Position numbers and translations under genes: made by a program. From Aliiroseovarius subalbicans (GTDB lineage: Bacteria; Pseudomonadota; Alphaproteobacteria; Rhodobacterales; Rhodobacteraceae), in the NCBI RefSeq assembly GCF_022678625.1, contig NZ_JALBYQ010000001.1:620001-684000 (forward strand): 64,000 nucleotides of DNA, given 5' to 3'. This document shows, in pieces, positions 1 through 9,113 of the stretch; the first letter of the stretch is position 1; each line of letters begins with the position of its first letter. Under the pieces are notes generated by a model. The model saw only the letters and a program-made list of their open reading frames with translations, made no database searches and was not told where the DNA came from.

Positions 1-264
1 GTGGCGGATGGTAAGCTGGACCCGGCGACAGTGGATGAAGAAACCCTGCCAAAGTATTTGGATACTTGCGTTTTACCAGACCCTGACTTGGTGATCCGCA
101 CCTCGGGCGAGGCGCGGATTTCGAACTTCCTGCTGTGGCAATCAGCATACGCGGAGTATGAATTCATCGACACGCTGTGGCCTGATTTCTCCCGCGATGT
201 CTTTGCTGGCATCGTGAACGGGTTCGGCGGGCGCGACCGGCGCTTTGGCGCGGTGGCGACATGA
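1..264 (+). CDS. uppS: Isoprenyl transferase (undecaprenyl diphosphate synthase), C-terminal part
   Basis: This is the 3' end of a cis-prenyltransferase gene; the 5' part lies outside the window. The enzyme condenses isopentenyl diphosphate units onto farnesyl diphosphate to make the C55 carrier lipid precursor for peptidoglycan and surface polysaccharides. The visible 87 residues include the family hallmark 'DLVIRTSGE' with the substrate-binding Arg, then 'RISNFLLWQ', 'YAEYEF' and the terminal 'LWPDF' motif. The stop codon overlaps the cdsA start (ATGA), so the two are translationally coupled. The order uppS-cdsA-dxr-rseP-bamA is the widespread proteobacterial envelope cluster, which supports the call. 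The true start cannot be seen. Confidence 0.95.
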   Translation: MADGKLDPATVDEETLPKYLDTCVLPDPDLVIRTSGEARISNFLLWQSAYAEYEFIDTLWPDFSRDVFAGIVNGFGGRDRRFGAVAT

Positions 265-1043
265 GCGGCGGCGCCTCGAAATGGGCCGACCTGGGCCCAC
301 GCATGGGGTCTGCGGCGGTAATGGTCGTGATCGGCCTGTTGGCGATCTGGGTCGGCGGTGTCGTTTTTGGCGCGCTGGTGGCTTTCGTGACCGGCCTGAT
401 CGGCTGGGAAATCACCCGGATGATCGCCCCGGACCGCGATGTTCTCGCGGCCGCTTTGGGCGCGGCGATGGGGGCTGCGGTGTTTCTGGCCGGATTCCTG
501 CCGGGCGGCATGGCGCTCCTTCTGTTGTTTTTCACCGTGATGATGGGCGCAGGCGCGTTGGGGGCCAAGCCGGACCGCGTGCGTTTTATGCTCTATGGTC
601 TTTATGCGATGGTGGCGGGCTTTGCTCTCACCGCATTTCATGCCCAAGCCGGACTGGTGGTGATCCTGTGGCTGGTCGCATTGGTCGTGGCCACCGACAT
701 TCTAGGCTATTTCGCCGGGCGCATTCTGGGCGGGCCGAAATTCTGGCCGGCCGTCAGCCCCAAGAAGACCTGGTCGGGCACGATTGCAGGCTGGATGGGG
801 GCTGCATTGGTCGGTCTTGCCTTCGCGCCCTGGCTGGGTGGGCATGTAATTTGGCTGTCGGTGATCCTGTCCTTTGGTTCACAGATGGGCGATGCAGCGG
901 AAAGTGCATTGAAGCGCCACACCGGCATCAAGGACAGTTCCAACCTGATCCCCGGCCACGGCGGCGCGTTTGACCGGTTTGACGCGCTTCTGGGCGCGAC
1001 CTTTTGCCTGTATCTGGCCCATCTTTGCGGCCTGTGGGGCTGA
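261..1043 (+). CDS. cdsA: Phosphatidate cytidylyltransferase
   Basis: CdsA makes CDP-diacylglycerol from phosphatidate and CTP at the inner membrane, the branch point for all phospholipids. The 260-residue product is strongly hydrophobic with about seven or eight membrane segments. Near the C-terminus it carries the family signature region: 'VSPKKTWSG' around residues 168-176 and '[17 protein letters not shown]' near residues 225-241, with the conserved acidic residues of the CDP-alcohol binding site. The start ATG overlaps the uppS stop by four bases. It sits between uppS and dxr, as in most proteobacteria. Confidence 0.95.
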   Translation: MSGGASKWADLGPRMGSAAVMVVIGLLAIWVGGVVFGALVAFVTGLIGWEITRMIAPDRDVLAAALGAAMGAAVFLAGFLPGGMALLLLFFTVMMGAGALGAKPDRVRFMLYGLYAMVAGFALTAFHAQAGLVVILWLVALVVATDILGYFAGRILGGPKFWPAVSPKKTWSGTIAGWMGAALVGLAFAPWLGGHVIWLSVILSFGSQMGDAAESALKRHTGIKDSSNLIPGHGGAFDRFDALLGATFCLYLAHLCGLWG

Positions 1044-1045
1044 GC

Positions 1046-2215
1046 GTGCGACGGATTTCCATTTTCGGGGCGACCGGGTCAATCGGCGAAAGCACGCTGG
1101 ATCTGATCGGGCGCGATCCTGAGGCCTATCAGGTCGTTGCGCTGACGGGCGGACACAATGTGACCCGGCTGGCCGAACAGGCGCGCGCCTTCAAGGCCGA
1201 GATTGCCGTTACCGCCCACGAAGAACACCTGCCCGACCTGCGCGACGCCTTGGCCGGGTCCGGGATCGAGGCCGCAGCCGGGGCAGGGGCCATTGACGAG
1301 GCCGCCTGCCGTCCAGTCGACTGGGCCATGTCGGCCATTGTCGGTGCTGCGGGGTTGGAGCCGGGCCTGCGCGTGTTGGAGCATCGCGGCACTCTGGCAC
1401 TGGCCAACAAGGAAAGCCTGGTCACCGCCGGGCCGTTGATCATGGCCACGGCGCAGGCGCACCACGCCCGCATCCTGCCGGTGGACAGTGAACACAGCGC
1501 GGTATTCCAGGGGCTGGTTGGCGAAGACATCGACGCGGTCGAGCGCGTGATCATAACCGCCAGCGGTGGTGCGTTTCGCGATTGGCCGTTGGAGAAACTG
1601 GCTGGCGCGACCCTGGCGCAGGCCTCAAGCCACCCAAACTGGGACATGGGGCAACGGATCACCATCGATTCGGCCTCGATGTTCAACAAGGCGCTGGAGC
1701 TGATCGAAACGCGCGAGTTTTTCGGCGTCGATCCGGCGCAGATCGAGGTGCTGGTGCATCCGCAATCTCTGGTCCATGCCATTGTCGGCTTCAACGACGG
1801 TGCCATGATGGCGCATATCGGCCCACCGGACATGCGCCATGCGATCGGCTATGCACTGCATTGGCCGGACCGGCGCGACTTGCCGGTGGAGCGGCTGGAC
1901 CTGGCCTCGATCGGCCAGCTTGAGTTTCGCGCGCCCGATGAGGTGCGTTACCCGGCGCTGCGGCTGGCACGCGAGGTTATGGACGCGGGCGGGCTGACCG
2001 GCGCGATCTTCAACGCGGCCAAGGAAATCGCACTGGACGGCTTCATCGCCGGGCAAGTCGGCTTCATGGATATGGCTCAGGTGGTGGAACAGGCGCTGGA
2101 CCGCCTTGAGGGCGATGCAAGCCTTGCTCATGCCGCAATCACCCTTGATAACGTGCGCGCGGCGGACCAGATGGCACGCAGAACCGCAAAAGACTTGATA
2201 AACGCCGGGACCTAA
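1046..2215 (+). CDS. dxr: 1-deoxy-D-xylulose 5-phosphate reductoisomerase
   Basis: Dxr converts DXP to 2-C-methyl-D-erythritol 4-phosphate with NADPH, the first committed step of the MEP isoprenoid pathway, and so feeds the uppS step upstream. The N-terminal Rossmann motif 'GATGSIGEST' begins about seven residues in, 'PVDSEHSAVFQ' gives the metal-binding acidic residues, and 'SGGAFRDWP' and 'HPNWDMGQRITIDSAS' complete the active site. I chose the GTG at 1046 because it places the Rossmann strand at the N-terminus and starts just after the cdsA stop; an ATG at 1004 in the same frame would lie inside cdsA. Length 389 aa is typical. Confidence 0.96.
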   Translation: MRRISIFGATGSIGESTLDLIGRDPEAYQVVALTGGHNVTRLAEQARAFKAEIAVTAHEEHLPDLRDALAGSGIEAAAGAGAIDEAACRPVDWAMSAIVGAAGLEPGLRVLEHRGTLALANKESLVTAGPLIMATAQAHHARILPVDSEHSAVFQGLVGEDIDAVERVIITASGGAFRDWPLEKLAGATLAQASSHPNWDMGQRITIDSASMFNKALELIETREFFGVDPAQIEVLVHPQSLVHAIVGFNDGAMMAHIGPPDMRHAIGYALHWPDRRDLPVERLDLASIGQLEFRAPDEVRYPALRLAREVMDAGGLTGAIFNAAKEIALDGFIAGQVGFMDMAQVVEQALDRLEGDASLAHAAITLDNVRAADQMARRTAKDLINAGT

Positions 2216-2232
2216 CCCGGCAGGAGGCAGAT

Positions 2233-3564
2233 TTGGACTTCATCCCTTCATTCGGTGGCCTGGGCCTGACTATTTTGGCGTTTCTTGTTGCGCTGACGAT
2301 CATCGTCGCAGTGCACGAATACGGCCATTATATCATCGGGCGCATTTCCGGCATCAAGGCGGACGTGTTTTCGATCGGCGTCGGCCCGGTTCTGGCCAAA
2401 CGCACCGACAAACACGGCACGCAATGGCAGATCGCCGCGCTTCCGGTCGGCGGCTATGTGAAGTTCCACGGTGATGCCAATGTGGCCTCGGGCAAGGCGG
2501 ACGAAGAAGAATTGGCGGAGATGGACGCAGGTGAGCGGCGCTCGACCCTGCACGGCGCGCCTTTGTGGGCGCGTGCGGCCACCGTGGCCGCCGGGCCGAT
2601 TTTCAACTTCGTCCTGTCCGGGTTGATCTTCGCAGGCGTGCTGTTTTCGCAAGGGATCGCCAGCGATCCGCTGACCGTCGACGAAGTCGCGCAGATACCG
2701 GGGATCGAAGGCACGCTGGACTCGGGCGACCTGATCCTTGAAATCGACGGGCGCACCGCGCCTGCGCTGGCTGAATTTCCGACCTTCATTGCCGAATTGC
2801 CCGAACAAAGCCCGCTGAATTACCTGGTTGAGCGCAAGGGGGGCGAACACCTGGTGTCCGCGCCGCATCCGTTCCCGCCGCTGGTGGGCAGTGTCAGCCC
2901 TCAATCGGCCGCCGTTGACGCCGGTATCAAACCCGACGACCTGATTGTCACCATCGATGGCGACGCGATTGCCACGTTTGAGCAGCTGCGCCAGCGTGTG
3001 GTGAATGGTGGCGGGGCCGAACTGGTGCTGGGCCTGATCCGCGACGGGGAATCGCTTGATGTGACCCTGACCCCGCGCCGGGTCGATATTCCGCTGCCCG
3101 AGGGCGGGTTTGAAACCCGCTGGCTGATCGGCATCAACGGCGCGATGATCTTCACCCCGGCGACCCGCACGCCGGGTATGGGCGAAGCGCTGTCCTATGG
3201 TGCGACCCAGACCGTCTTTATCGTCAAATCTTCGCTGTCGGGCCTGTATCATATGGTTACAGGCGCGATCTCCAGCTGCAATTTGCGCGGGCCCATCGGC
3301 ATTGCCGAAACCTCGGGGCAGGCGGCCAGCCAGGGCTTGTCCAGCTTCATTTGGTTCGTCGCGGTGCTGTCCACCGCCGTAGGACTTTTAAACCTGTTCC
3401 CGATCCCTGTGCTGGATGGTGGCCATCTGATGTTCCATGCCTATGAGGCCGTGCGGGGCAAGCCGCCCAGCGACAAGGTGCTGAACATTCTGATGACGAT
3501 CGGTGTGGTGCTGGTTCTGTCGATCATGGCGCTTGGGCTGACGAATGACCTGTTCTGCCCCTGA
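2233..3564 (+). CDS. rseP: RIP metalloprotease RseP (site-2 protease)
   Basis: RseP is an inner-membrane zinc protease that cleaves membrane segments of anti-sigma factors and remnant signal peptides. The zinc motif HEYGH (H28, E29, H32) lies in the first membrane helix, two PDZ-like modules follow in the periplasmic part (roughly residues 115-290), and the C-terminal motif 'FPIPVLDGGH' supplies the third zinc ligand. The product has 443 residues. The start is a TTG with a perfect AGGAGG 6 bases upstream (2222-2227). An unusual 'SSCNLRGPIG' follows the second PDZ, where most homologues have a 'GPIGIA'-type loop without the Cys. Confidence 0.95.
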   Translation: MDFIPSFGGLGLTILAFLVALTIIVAVHEYGHYIIGRISGIKADVFSIGVGPVLAKRTDKHGTQWQIAALPVGGYVKFHGDANVASGKADEEELAEMDAGERRSTLHGAPLWARAATVAAGPIFNFVLSGLIFAGVLFSQGIASDPLTVDEVAQIPGIEGTLDSGDLILEIDGRTAPALAEFPTFIAELPEQSPLNYLVERKGGEHLVSAPHPFPPLVGSVSPQSAAVDAGIKPDDLIVTIDGDAIATFEQLRQRVVNGGGAELVLGLIRDGESLDVTLTPRRVDIPLPEGGFETRWLIGINGAMIFTPATRTPGMGEALSYGATQTVFIVKSSLSGLYHMVTGAISSCNLRGPIGIAETSGQAASQGLSSFIWFVAVLSTAVGLLNLFPIPVLDGGHLMFHAYEAVRGKPPSDKVLNILMTIGVVLVLSIMALGLTNDLFCP

Positions 3565-3658
3565 GCGGCCTTGGTCACACAATTGCCACATTTCGGGGCA
3601 TCTGTAGCCACATTCGGTCGCTACCCATGACTTGTATATGTCAACAGGGACCGTACCC

Positions 3659-3790
3659 ATGGAACAAATTCAGCAAAGCTACCGCGGATTGTCGCTTTTG
3701 ATGGACCTGAACTGGGACCGTCTGCTTTACGTTGGCACCATCGCCGGAGCGCTTGGGACCGGTGCCTTTCTTGGGACCCTGGTCGGCTGA
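3659..3790 (+). CDS. Small membrane protein, 43 aa, uncharacterised
   Basis: A 43-codon ORF sits in the gap between rseP and bamA. It starts with ATG, preceded by AGGGA at 8 bases, and ends in TGA. The product begins MEQIQQSYRGLSLL, has a short amphipathic part with 'LNWDRLLY', and ends in one glycine/alanine-rich hydrophobic segment that could span the membrane. Codon choice is GC-ending like the neighbours, unlike random intergenic sequence. I believe similar short proteins occur in other Rhodobacteraceae but cannot name a family. Its position next to two envelope quality-control genes hints at a membrane role, which is inference only. Confidence 0.6.
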   Translation: MEQIQQSYRGLSLLMDLNWDRLLYVGTIAGALGTGAFLGTLVG

Positions 3791-3893
3791 TCACACCCTT
3801 GATCCGGGCGGTGGCCCGTCTTCAACCACGTCTACAGCATTAAACCCGTTTCAACGCCGCCTTCGACTGATGTCGCTGGGGGCGTTTCGCGCT

Positions 3894-3922
3894 TTGACAA
3901 GGCTGTCTTGACCCATTACTCA
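3894..3922 (+). promoter_or_regulatory. Candidate sigma-70-type promoter for bamA
   Basis: TTGACA at 3894-3899 is followed after 17 bases by TACTCA at 3917-3922, a good housekeeping promoter match about 40 bases before the bamA start. It suggests bamA and its followers can be transcribed independently of rseP. Confidence 0.45.
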
Positions 3923-3959
3923 CACTAGGGACTGGGATGTCTGAGCGAAAGATTACAAC

Positions 3960-6341
3960 ATGCTGAATTTTCTGGGGCGTGATGCCGTTGCCGTTGCCGG
4001 GCAGCGGACGGGATTGAAAACCACCGCCACGCGGCTTGCCACCATCATTTTCCTTGCGGTTGCAGGGGTTTGTGCAGGGACGGTGCAACCGGCTCAGGCT
4101 CAGGCCTATAACTTCAGCAAGGTGCAGATCGAAGGCAACCAGCGCATCGAGGCGGCAACGATCCTCACCTACCTGGGATTCGGCAAAGGCGAGACCGTGT
4201 CGGCCGCGCAGCTCAATGACGCCTATCAGCGGCTTCAGGGCTCGGGCTTGTTCGAACAGGTGAACCTGGTACCACGCGGAAACCTGCTGGTCGTGCAACT
4301 GCGCGAATATCCCACCATCAACCGCGTTTCGGTTGAAGGCAACCGGCGGCTCAAGGACGACGTCTTTGCGCCGTTGCTGAAATCGCGCCCGCGCCAGGTG
4401 TACTCACCATCGCGCGCCGAGCTCGACGCGGTAACGATCACCAAGGTGTATCAGTCCGATGGCCGTCTGGCGGCCACAGTCGATCCCGTCATCATCCGCC
4501 GCTCGAACAACCGCGTCGACGTGGTGTTCGAAGTGACCGAAGGCCGCTCGGTCGAGGTTGAGCGCCTCTCGTTCACCGGTAACCGGGCGTTTTCTGACCG
4601 TCGACTGCGTCGGGTTCTGGAAACCAAGCAGGCGGGCATTTTGCGTCAATTCATCCGCGCCGACACCTATACGCCGGACCGGATCGAGTTCGACAAACAG
4701 GTTTTGCAGGATTTTTATCTGTCGCGCGGCTATGTCGATTTCCAGACCCAAGCGGTGTCGAGCGAATTCACCCGCGAGCGCAACGCGTTTTTCGTAACCT
4801 TTCAGGTCCGCGAAGGGCAGAGCTTCAAATTCGGGGACATCATCACAACCAGTGACCTGCCGGATGTGGACCCGGACGAATTTGCAGCCGTGTCCAAACT
4901 GCGTTCGGGTGTGACCTACAACCCGGCGCTGGTGGAAAACACCATCGCACGGATGGAGAGGCTGGCGCTGCAAAAGGGCTTGAACTTCATTCGTGTTGAG
5001 CCGCGCTTGGTGCGGAACGACCGCGCCCTGACTTTGGATCTTGAGCTGGTGCTCACCCGCGGGCCGCGCATCATCGTCGAACGCATCGACATCGAAGGCA
5101 ACGCGACCACGCTGGACCGCGTCGTGCGCAATCAGTTCTCTACGGTGGAAGGCGATCCTTTCAACCCGCGCGCCATCCGCGAAAGCGCGGAACGCATTCG
5201 TGCGCTTGGCTTTTTTGCAAATGCTGACGTGCAGGCGCGCGAAGGTTCGGCCCCCGATCAGGTCGTGGTCGATGTGAACCTGGAAGAAAAGCCGACCGGA
5301 AGCTTCAACTTTGGCGGGGCCTACAGCCTGGAACAGGGCTTTGGCCTTAATATTGCTTTTCAGGAGCGCAACTTCCTCGGCCGAGGCCAATCCGTATCCC
5401 TGTCGCTTGTCACCGGTGAGGATTCGGCGGCCTTTTCCTTCAACTTTACCGAACCGAATTTCCTGGATCGCGATCTGCGTTTTTCGCTGGCCGCCTACTA
5501 CACGGAAAGCAACACGGCGTCTGAAGGCTACAACACACGCTTGATCGGCCTGCGTCCGTCGCTGAACTTCCCGGTCAGTGACAATGGTCGCATGTCGGTG
5601 CGCGTCTTCGGTGACGGCGCCGAGATGACCTATCCCGAGGGCTATGTCCCCGGAACGATGTCTGCGTTGCTTGAGCGCGAAGTGGATCGCGGCACCCAAG
5701 TCGGTGCTGGTGTGGGCTTCGGTTACAGCTTCGATAACCGCCGCACGGGGTTGAATCCTCAAGCCGGAATCCGGTTCAGTCTTGATACCGATTTCGGAGG
5801 CCTTGGCGCCGATTACCAATATGCCAAGACCGAGGCGAGCCTGACCGGTCGGACCGTCATCTTGAACGATGCCGTGACCCTGCGAGGCACCATCGAAGGC
5901 GGCGCGCTGATGTCGCTCAATAGCGCAAGCTCACGTGCCACCGACAGGTTCTTCCTGCCGCCCAGCCAGATGCGCGGCTTCGCGGTCAACGGTGTTGGTC
6001 CGCGCGATTTGGGCACCGCTGCCGGCACTTATCCCGGCGATGCGGTCGGCGGCAATTTCTTCGCAGTTGCGCGGCTTGAGGCCGAATTCCCCCTTGGTAT
6101 TCCCGAGGAATACGGCATCACCGGTGGCGTTTTCGTCGACGTTGGCTCGGTGTGGGGGTTGGATGATACCGCTGGCACCGCTGCGATCGATGACAGCGCG
6201 AAGCTGCGCTCGGTCGTCGGGGCGTCGATTTTCTGGAACACGCCGATCGGGCCGCTGCGCTTCAACTTCACCCGCGCCCTGAGCAAGGAAGACTACGACA
6301 TCGAGAACAAATTCGAATTCACTATTTCGACGACGTTCTGA
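3960..6341 (+). CDS. bamA: Outer membrane protein assembly factor BamA
   Basis: BamA is the core of the BAM complex, inserting beta-barrel proteins into the outer membrane. The 793-residue product has an N-terminal cleavable signal ending near 'QPAQAQA' (about residue 48), five POTRA repeats to about residue 440, seen as repeated 'I.GN......V' units such as 'VQIEGNQRI', 'VEGNRRL' and 'IDIEGNATT', and then a 16-strand Omp85 barrel. The barrel carries the essential 'MRGF' motif (VRGF/Y class) near residue 670 and ends in the aromatic Phe of 'ISTTF', the usual outer-membrane beta-signal. An upstream ATG at 3937 is in another frame and hits a stop after eight codons, so 3960 is chosen. Confidence 0.97.
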   Translation: MLNFLGRDAVAVAGQRTGLKTTATRLATIIFLAVAGVCAGTVQPAQAQAYNFSKVQIEGNQRIEAATILTYLGFGKGETVSAAQLNDAYQRLQGSGLFEQVNLVPRGNLLVVQLREYPTINRVSVEGNRRLKDDVFAPLLKSRPRQVYSPSRAELDAVTITKVYQSDGRLAATVDPVIIRRSNNRVDVVFEVTEGRSVEVERLSFTGNRAFSDRRLRRVLETKQAGILRQFIRADTYTPDRIEFDKQVLQDFYLSRGYVDFQTQAVSSEFTRERNAFFVTFQVREGQSFKFGDIITTSDLPDVDPDEFAAVSKLRSGVTYNPALVENTIARMERLALQKGLNFIRVEPRLVRNDRALTLDLELVLTRGPRIIVERIDIEGNATTLDRVVRNQFSTVEGDPFNPRAIRESAERIRALGFFANADVQAREGSAPDQVVVDVNLEEKPTGSFNFGGAYSLEQGFGLNIAFQERNFLGRGQSVSLSLVTGEDSAAFSFNFTEPNFLDRDLRFSLAAYYTESNTASEGYNTRLIGLRPSLNFPVSDNGRMSVRVFGDGAEMTYPEGYVPGTMSALLEREVDRGTQVGAGVGFGYSFDNRRTGLNPQAGIRFSLDTDFGGLGADYQYAKTEASLTGRTVILNDAVTLRGTIEGGALMSLNSASSRATDRFFLPPSQMRGFAVNGVGPRDLGTAAGTYPGDAVGGNFFAVARLEAEFPLGIPEEYGITGGVFVDVGSVWGLDDTAGTAAIDDSAKLRSVVGASIFWNTPIGPLRFNFTRALSKEDYDIENKFEFTISTTF

Positions 6342-6351
6342 GGGTGCCGGT

Positions 6352-6978
6352 TTGCGGACCGTCCTAAGCCCCGTTTTTGCTGGTGCGCTGGCACTGGTCC
6401 TGAGCCTTTTCGGGGCCGGTGGTGCGGTGTCCCAGGACATGGGCAAAAGCGTGTCGCAGATCGTCATTGTCGACCGCGAAAGGCTGTTTTCCGGCAGTGC
6501 CTATGGGCAACGGGTTCTGGCTGAACTTGAGATCGAGCGCAGCCGTTTGGCGGCAGAAACCCGTGAGATCGAACAGGCGCTTGAGGCCGAGGAGAAAGCG
6601 CTGGCGGATGACCGCGCGACACTAGAGGCGGACGTTTTTCGTGCCAAGGCCGACGCTTTCGACGCGAAGGTGCAGGCGTTGCGGAGCGAACGTGTGGTGA
6701 CCGAACAGAATTTCGTGCGCCGCAATGAGACCGCTCAACTGGCCTTTTACGACGAGATTGGGCCGCTTCTGGGGCAGCTTTTGCGAGAGATGGGCGCGGT
6801 GGTGATCCTGGACCGGCGCGTGATCCTCCTGACCACGCAGAATATCGACATCACCGATCTGGCCATTACCCGGATCAACCAGGTTCTAGGTGACGGCACC
6901 CAACCGGACGGGCAGGGCCCCGCACCTGCCGCACCTGACGCCCCTTCGACAACTGAGGCCCCCGCGACCGACAATTGA
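6352..6978 (+). CDS. OmpH/Skp-family periplasmic chaperone
   Basis: Skp-like proteins hold unfolded outer-membrane proteins in the periplasm and deliver them to BamA, whose gene ends 10 bases upstream. The product has a signal peptide ('LSLFGAGGAVSQ', cleavage near residue 27) and then 'SQIVIVDRERLFSGSAYGQRVL', the OmpH core start. A long Ala/Glu/Arg-rich coiled coil spans residues 55-120 (the tentacle), followed by the return strand 'AVVILDRRVILLT'. A Pro/Ala-rich tail of about 25 residues ends the protein. The start is TTG with AGGGTG upstream. Length 208 aa is a little longer than E. coli Skp because of the low-complexity tail. Confidence 0.88.
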   Translation: MRTVLSPVFAGALALVLSLFGAGGAVSQDMGKSVSQIVIVDRERLFSGSAYGQRVLAELEIERSRLAAETREIEQALEAEEKALADDRATLEADVFRAKADAFDAKVQALRSERVVTEQNFVRRNETAQLAFYDEIGPLLGQLLREMGAVVILDRRVILLTTQNIDITDLAITRINQVLGDGTQPDGQGPAPAAPDAPSTTEAPATDN

Positions 6979-6984
6979 TAGAGA

Positions 6985-7024
6985 TTGTCCTGTCGGGCGG
7001 GACTTGCTAGTCAGGACAGGACAA
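6985..7024. repeat. Perfect 9-bp inverted repeat between skp and fabZ
   Basis: TTGTCCTGT at 6985-6993 pairs with ACAGGACAA at 7016-7024 around a 22-base loop in the 66-base gap between the two genes. There is no T-run, so it may be an mRNA processing or partial attenuation hairpin rather than a full terminator. Confidence 0.5.
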
Positions 7025-7044
7025 AATCCAAGGATACCTGACGC

Positions 7045-7506
7045 ATGACCGATGTTCCCACCTCCGCCGATATCGCCCTGATCCAAAAGTGCATTCCGCA
7101 CCGCTATCCGTTCCTTCTGGTCGATCGGGTCGAGGATATCGTGCCGAATGAAAGCTGCCGTGGCATCAAGATGGTCACGATGAACGAACCGCATTTTCAG
7201 GGCCATTTTCCCGGCACGCCGATCATGCCCGGTGTCACCATTGTTGAAGCGATGGCGCAGGCCTCGGCGGTGATGGTTTCGCTGTCGATGGATCTGGTGG
7301 GCAAGGACGCGCTTGTCTATTTCATGGGCATCGAGAAGGCCAAGTTCCGCCGCAAGGTGGTGCCGGGCGACATGTTGGAACTGCATGTGACCACCCTGCG
7401 TGGCGGATCGAAAGTCTGGAAATTCAAGGGCCGCGCGATGGTCGGCGACGAGGTCGCCTGCGAAGCCGAGTTCATGGCGATGATCGACGTGCGCGGCGAG
7501 GGCTGA
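7045..7506 (+). CDS. fabZ: 3-hydroxyacyl-ACP dehydratase FabZ
   Basis: FabZ dehydrates beta-hydroxyacyl-ACP in fatty-acid elongation; its gene habitually sits with lpxA because both draw on the same beta-hydroxyacyl-ACP pool. The hot-dog fold signature is clear: '[13 protein letters not shown]' near residues 16-28, the catalytic His in '[12 protein letters not shown]', and the catalytic Glu in '[12 protein letters not shown]'. The 153-residue length is normal. It is followed within four bases by lpxA, so the fabZ-lpxA-lpxI-lpxB genes are almost certainly one transcript. Confidence 0.97.
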   Translation: MTDVPTSADIALIQKCIPHRYPFLLVDRVEDIVPNESCRGIKMVTMNEPHFQGHFPGTPIMPGVTIVEAMAQASAVMVSLSMDLVGKDALVYFMGIEKAKFRRKVVPGDMLELHVTTLRGGSKVWKFKGRAMVGDEVACEAEFMAMIDVRGEG

Positions 7507-7509
7507 TCC

Positions 7510-8307
7510 GTGGCGATTGATCCCAGCGCAGAGGTCCACTCCAGCGCGGTGGTCGAAGCGGGGGCCCAGATCGGCCCCGGCTGCAAGATCGGCGCGTTCT
7601 GCCTGATCGGTCCCAAAGTGCGGCTGGGCACGGGGGTTGAATTGAAAAGCCATGTCGTCGTGACCGGCGACACGGTTATCGGCGACGAGACGGTGATCTT
7701 TTCCTTCGCCGTGATCGGGGAAATTCCGCAGGACAAGAAGTTCGGCGGCGAAGAGACACGGCTGGAAATCGGCCAGCGCAACCGCATTCGCGAACACGTG
7801 ACGATGAACCCGGGCACCGCCGGGGGCGGTGGGCTGACGAGGATCGGCGACGATGGTTTGTTCATGGCGGGCTGCCACGTGGCGCACGATGCGATCATCG
7901 GAAACCACGTCATCCTGGTGAACAATGTGGCCGTTGCCGGTCACGTCATCATCGGCGATCAGGTGATCGTTGGCGGCCTGTCAGGCATCCACCAATTCGT
8001 GCGTATCGGTCGCGGTGCCATCATCGGCGCGCTGTCTATGGTGACGGCGGATGTTCTGCCCCATGCCCTGGTTCAGGGTCCTCGGGCGGAGCTGGACGGG
8101 CTGAACCTGGTCGGGCTGAAAAGGCGCGGCGTCGATCGCGCCGACATCACCGCGATGCGGGCCGCGTTCCTGATGCTGAAGCAGGGCGACGGATCGTTTC
8201 AAGAGCGGGCGCAACGGCTGAGCGAAGAAGCCGACAGCGACTATGTACGCGAAATGGTCACCTTCATCCTGGGCGACAGTGATCGCGGCTTTCTGACCCC
8301 AAGCTGA
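7510..8307 (+). CDS. lpxA: UDP-N-acetylglucosamine O-acyltransferase LpxA
   Basis: LpxA performs the first step of lipid A synthesis, moving a beta-hydroxyacyl chain from ACP to the 3-OH of UDP-GlcNAc. The sequence is a left-handed beta helix of hexapeptide repeats ('IGPGCKIGAFCLIGPKV' and many more) to about residue 190. It holds the catalytic His of 'GCHVAHDAIIGNHV' near residue 123 and the conserved 'IREHVTMNPGT' loop. A C-terminal helical domain follows. The start is GTG, three bases after the fabZ stop; the last base of the stop is the first base of the lpxI start. Confidence 0.96.
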   Translation: MAIDPSAEVHSSAVVEAGAQIGPGCKIGAFCLIGPKVRLGTGVELKSHVVVTGDTVIGDETVIFSFAVIGEIPQDKKFGGEETRLEIGQRNRIREHVTMNPGTAGGGGLTRIGDDGLFMAGCHVAHDAIIGNHVILVNNVAVAGHVIIGDQVIVGGLSGIHQFVRIGRGAIIGALSMVTADVLPHALVQGPRAELDGLNLVGLKRRGVDRADITAMRAAFLMLKQGDGSFQERAQRLSEEADSDYVREMVTFILGDSDRGFLTPS

Positions 8308-9113
8308 TGGAGCCGCGCACCGCCATCCTTGCCGGACACGGCCTTTTACCGCAGGAGATTGCGCAGGCGGACGATACCAGCGTGTTTGTCACCTTTGACG
8401 GCGTCGACGTGGACGTGCCCACCGGGCGCATCCATATTTCGGCCTCGTTCGAAAAACTGGGGCGGTTGTTTCGAGACCTGCGCGCCAATGCGGTCAGCGA
8501 GGTGGTCTTTGCCGGGGCCATGACGCGCCCCAAGCTGAACCCGCTGAAATTCGACGTGACCACCGCCAAGCTGGCCCCCAAGGTGCTCAAGGCGATGAAG
8601 GGCGGCGACGACGGGCTGCTGCGCGTCGTGCTGAAATTGTTCGAGGACGAAGGCTTTCGCGTCGTGGCGGCCAGCGAAGCCGCGCCTGCGTTGATGGTGG
8701 ATCCGCACCTGGTCGTGGGCCGGGTGCCCAGCGAACAGGAACGCGCGGACGCTTTGCGCGCGCTTGATATCCTCATCGCGATTTCGCCCCAGGATGTGGC
8801 GCAATCCGCCGTGGTGGCGGGCGGGCAATGCCTTGGGATTGAAACGATCCAGGGCACGGACGCGATGCTTCGCTTCGTGGCGGACACGCCTGAGGGCCTG
8901 AAACGCGGGGAAAAGGGCGTGTTCGTGAAAGCGGCCAAGATCGATCAGGATCTGCGTGTCGACATGCCCACGATCGGGCCAGACACGGTGCGCAACGTGG
9001 CGGGCGCAGGGCTGGCCGGGCTGTTCATCGCGGCCGGTGGCGTCATCGTGTTAGAGCAGGAAGAGGTGTTTCGCCTGGTGCGTGAAAACAACCTGTTCCT
9101 GATTGCCCGCTGA
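8307..9113 (+). CDS. lpxI: UDP-2,3-diacylglucosamine pyrophosphatase LpxI (DUF1009)
   Basis: LpxI hydrolyses UDP-2,3-diacylglucosamine to lipid X plus UMP, replacing the LpxH enzyme of gamma-proteobacteria in most alphaproteobacteria. The protein opens with 'ILAGHGLLPQEIA', has the linker motif 'FAGAMTRPKLNPLKFD' and ends with the catalytic LpxI_C domain: 'GTDAMLRF', 'GVFVKAAKIDQDLRVDMPTIGPDTV' and 'GLAGLFIAAGGVIVLE' are diagnostic. Length 268 aa. It overlaps lpxA and lpxB by a single base on each side. Location between lpxA and lpxB is the standard alpha-proteobacterial context. Confidence 0.94.
   Translation: MEPRTAILAGHGLLPQEIAQADDTSVFVTFDGVDVDVPTGRIHISASFEKLGRLFRDLRANAVSEVVFAGAMTRPKLNPLKFDVTTAKLAPKVLKAMKGGDDGLLRVVLKLFEDEGFRVVAASEAAPALMVDPHLVVGRVPSEQERADALRALDILIAISPQDVAQSAVVAGGQCLGIETIQGTDAMLRFVADTPEGLKRGEKGVFVKAAKIDQDLRVDMPTIGPDTVRNVAGAGLAGLFIAAGGVIVLEQEEVFRLVRENNLFLIAR

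Noticed and set aside
4404-5819. 471-codon open frame on the minus strand inside bamA
   Set aside because: It is a shadow of the high-GC bamA frame; composition is Arg/His/Gln-rich with no family sequence, and bamA is certain.
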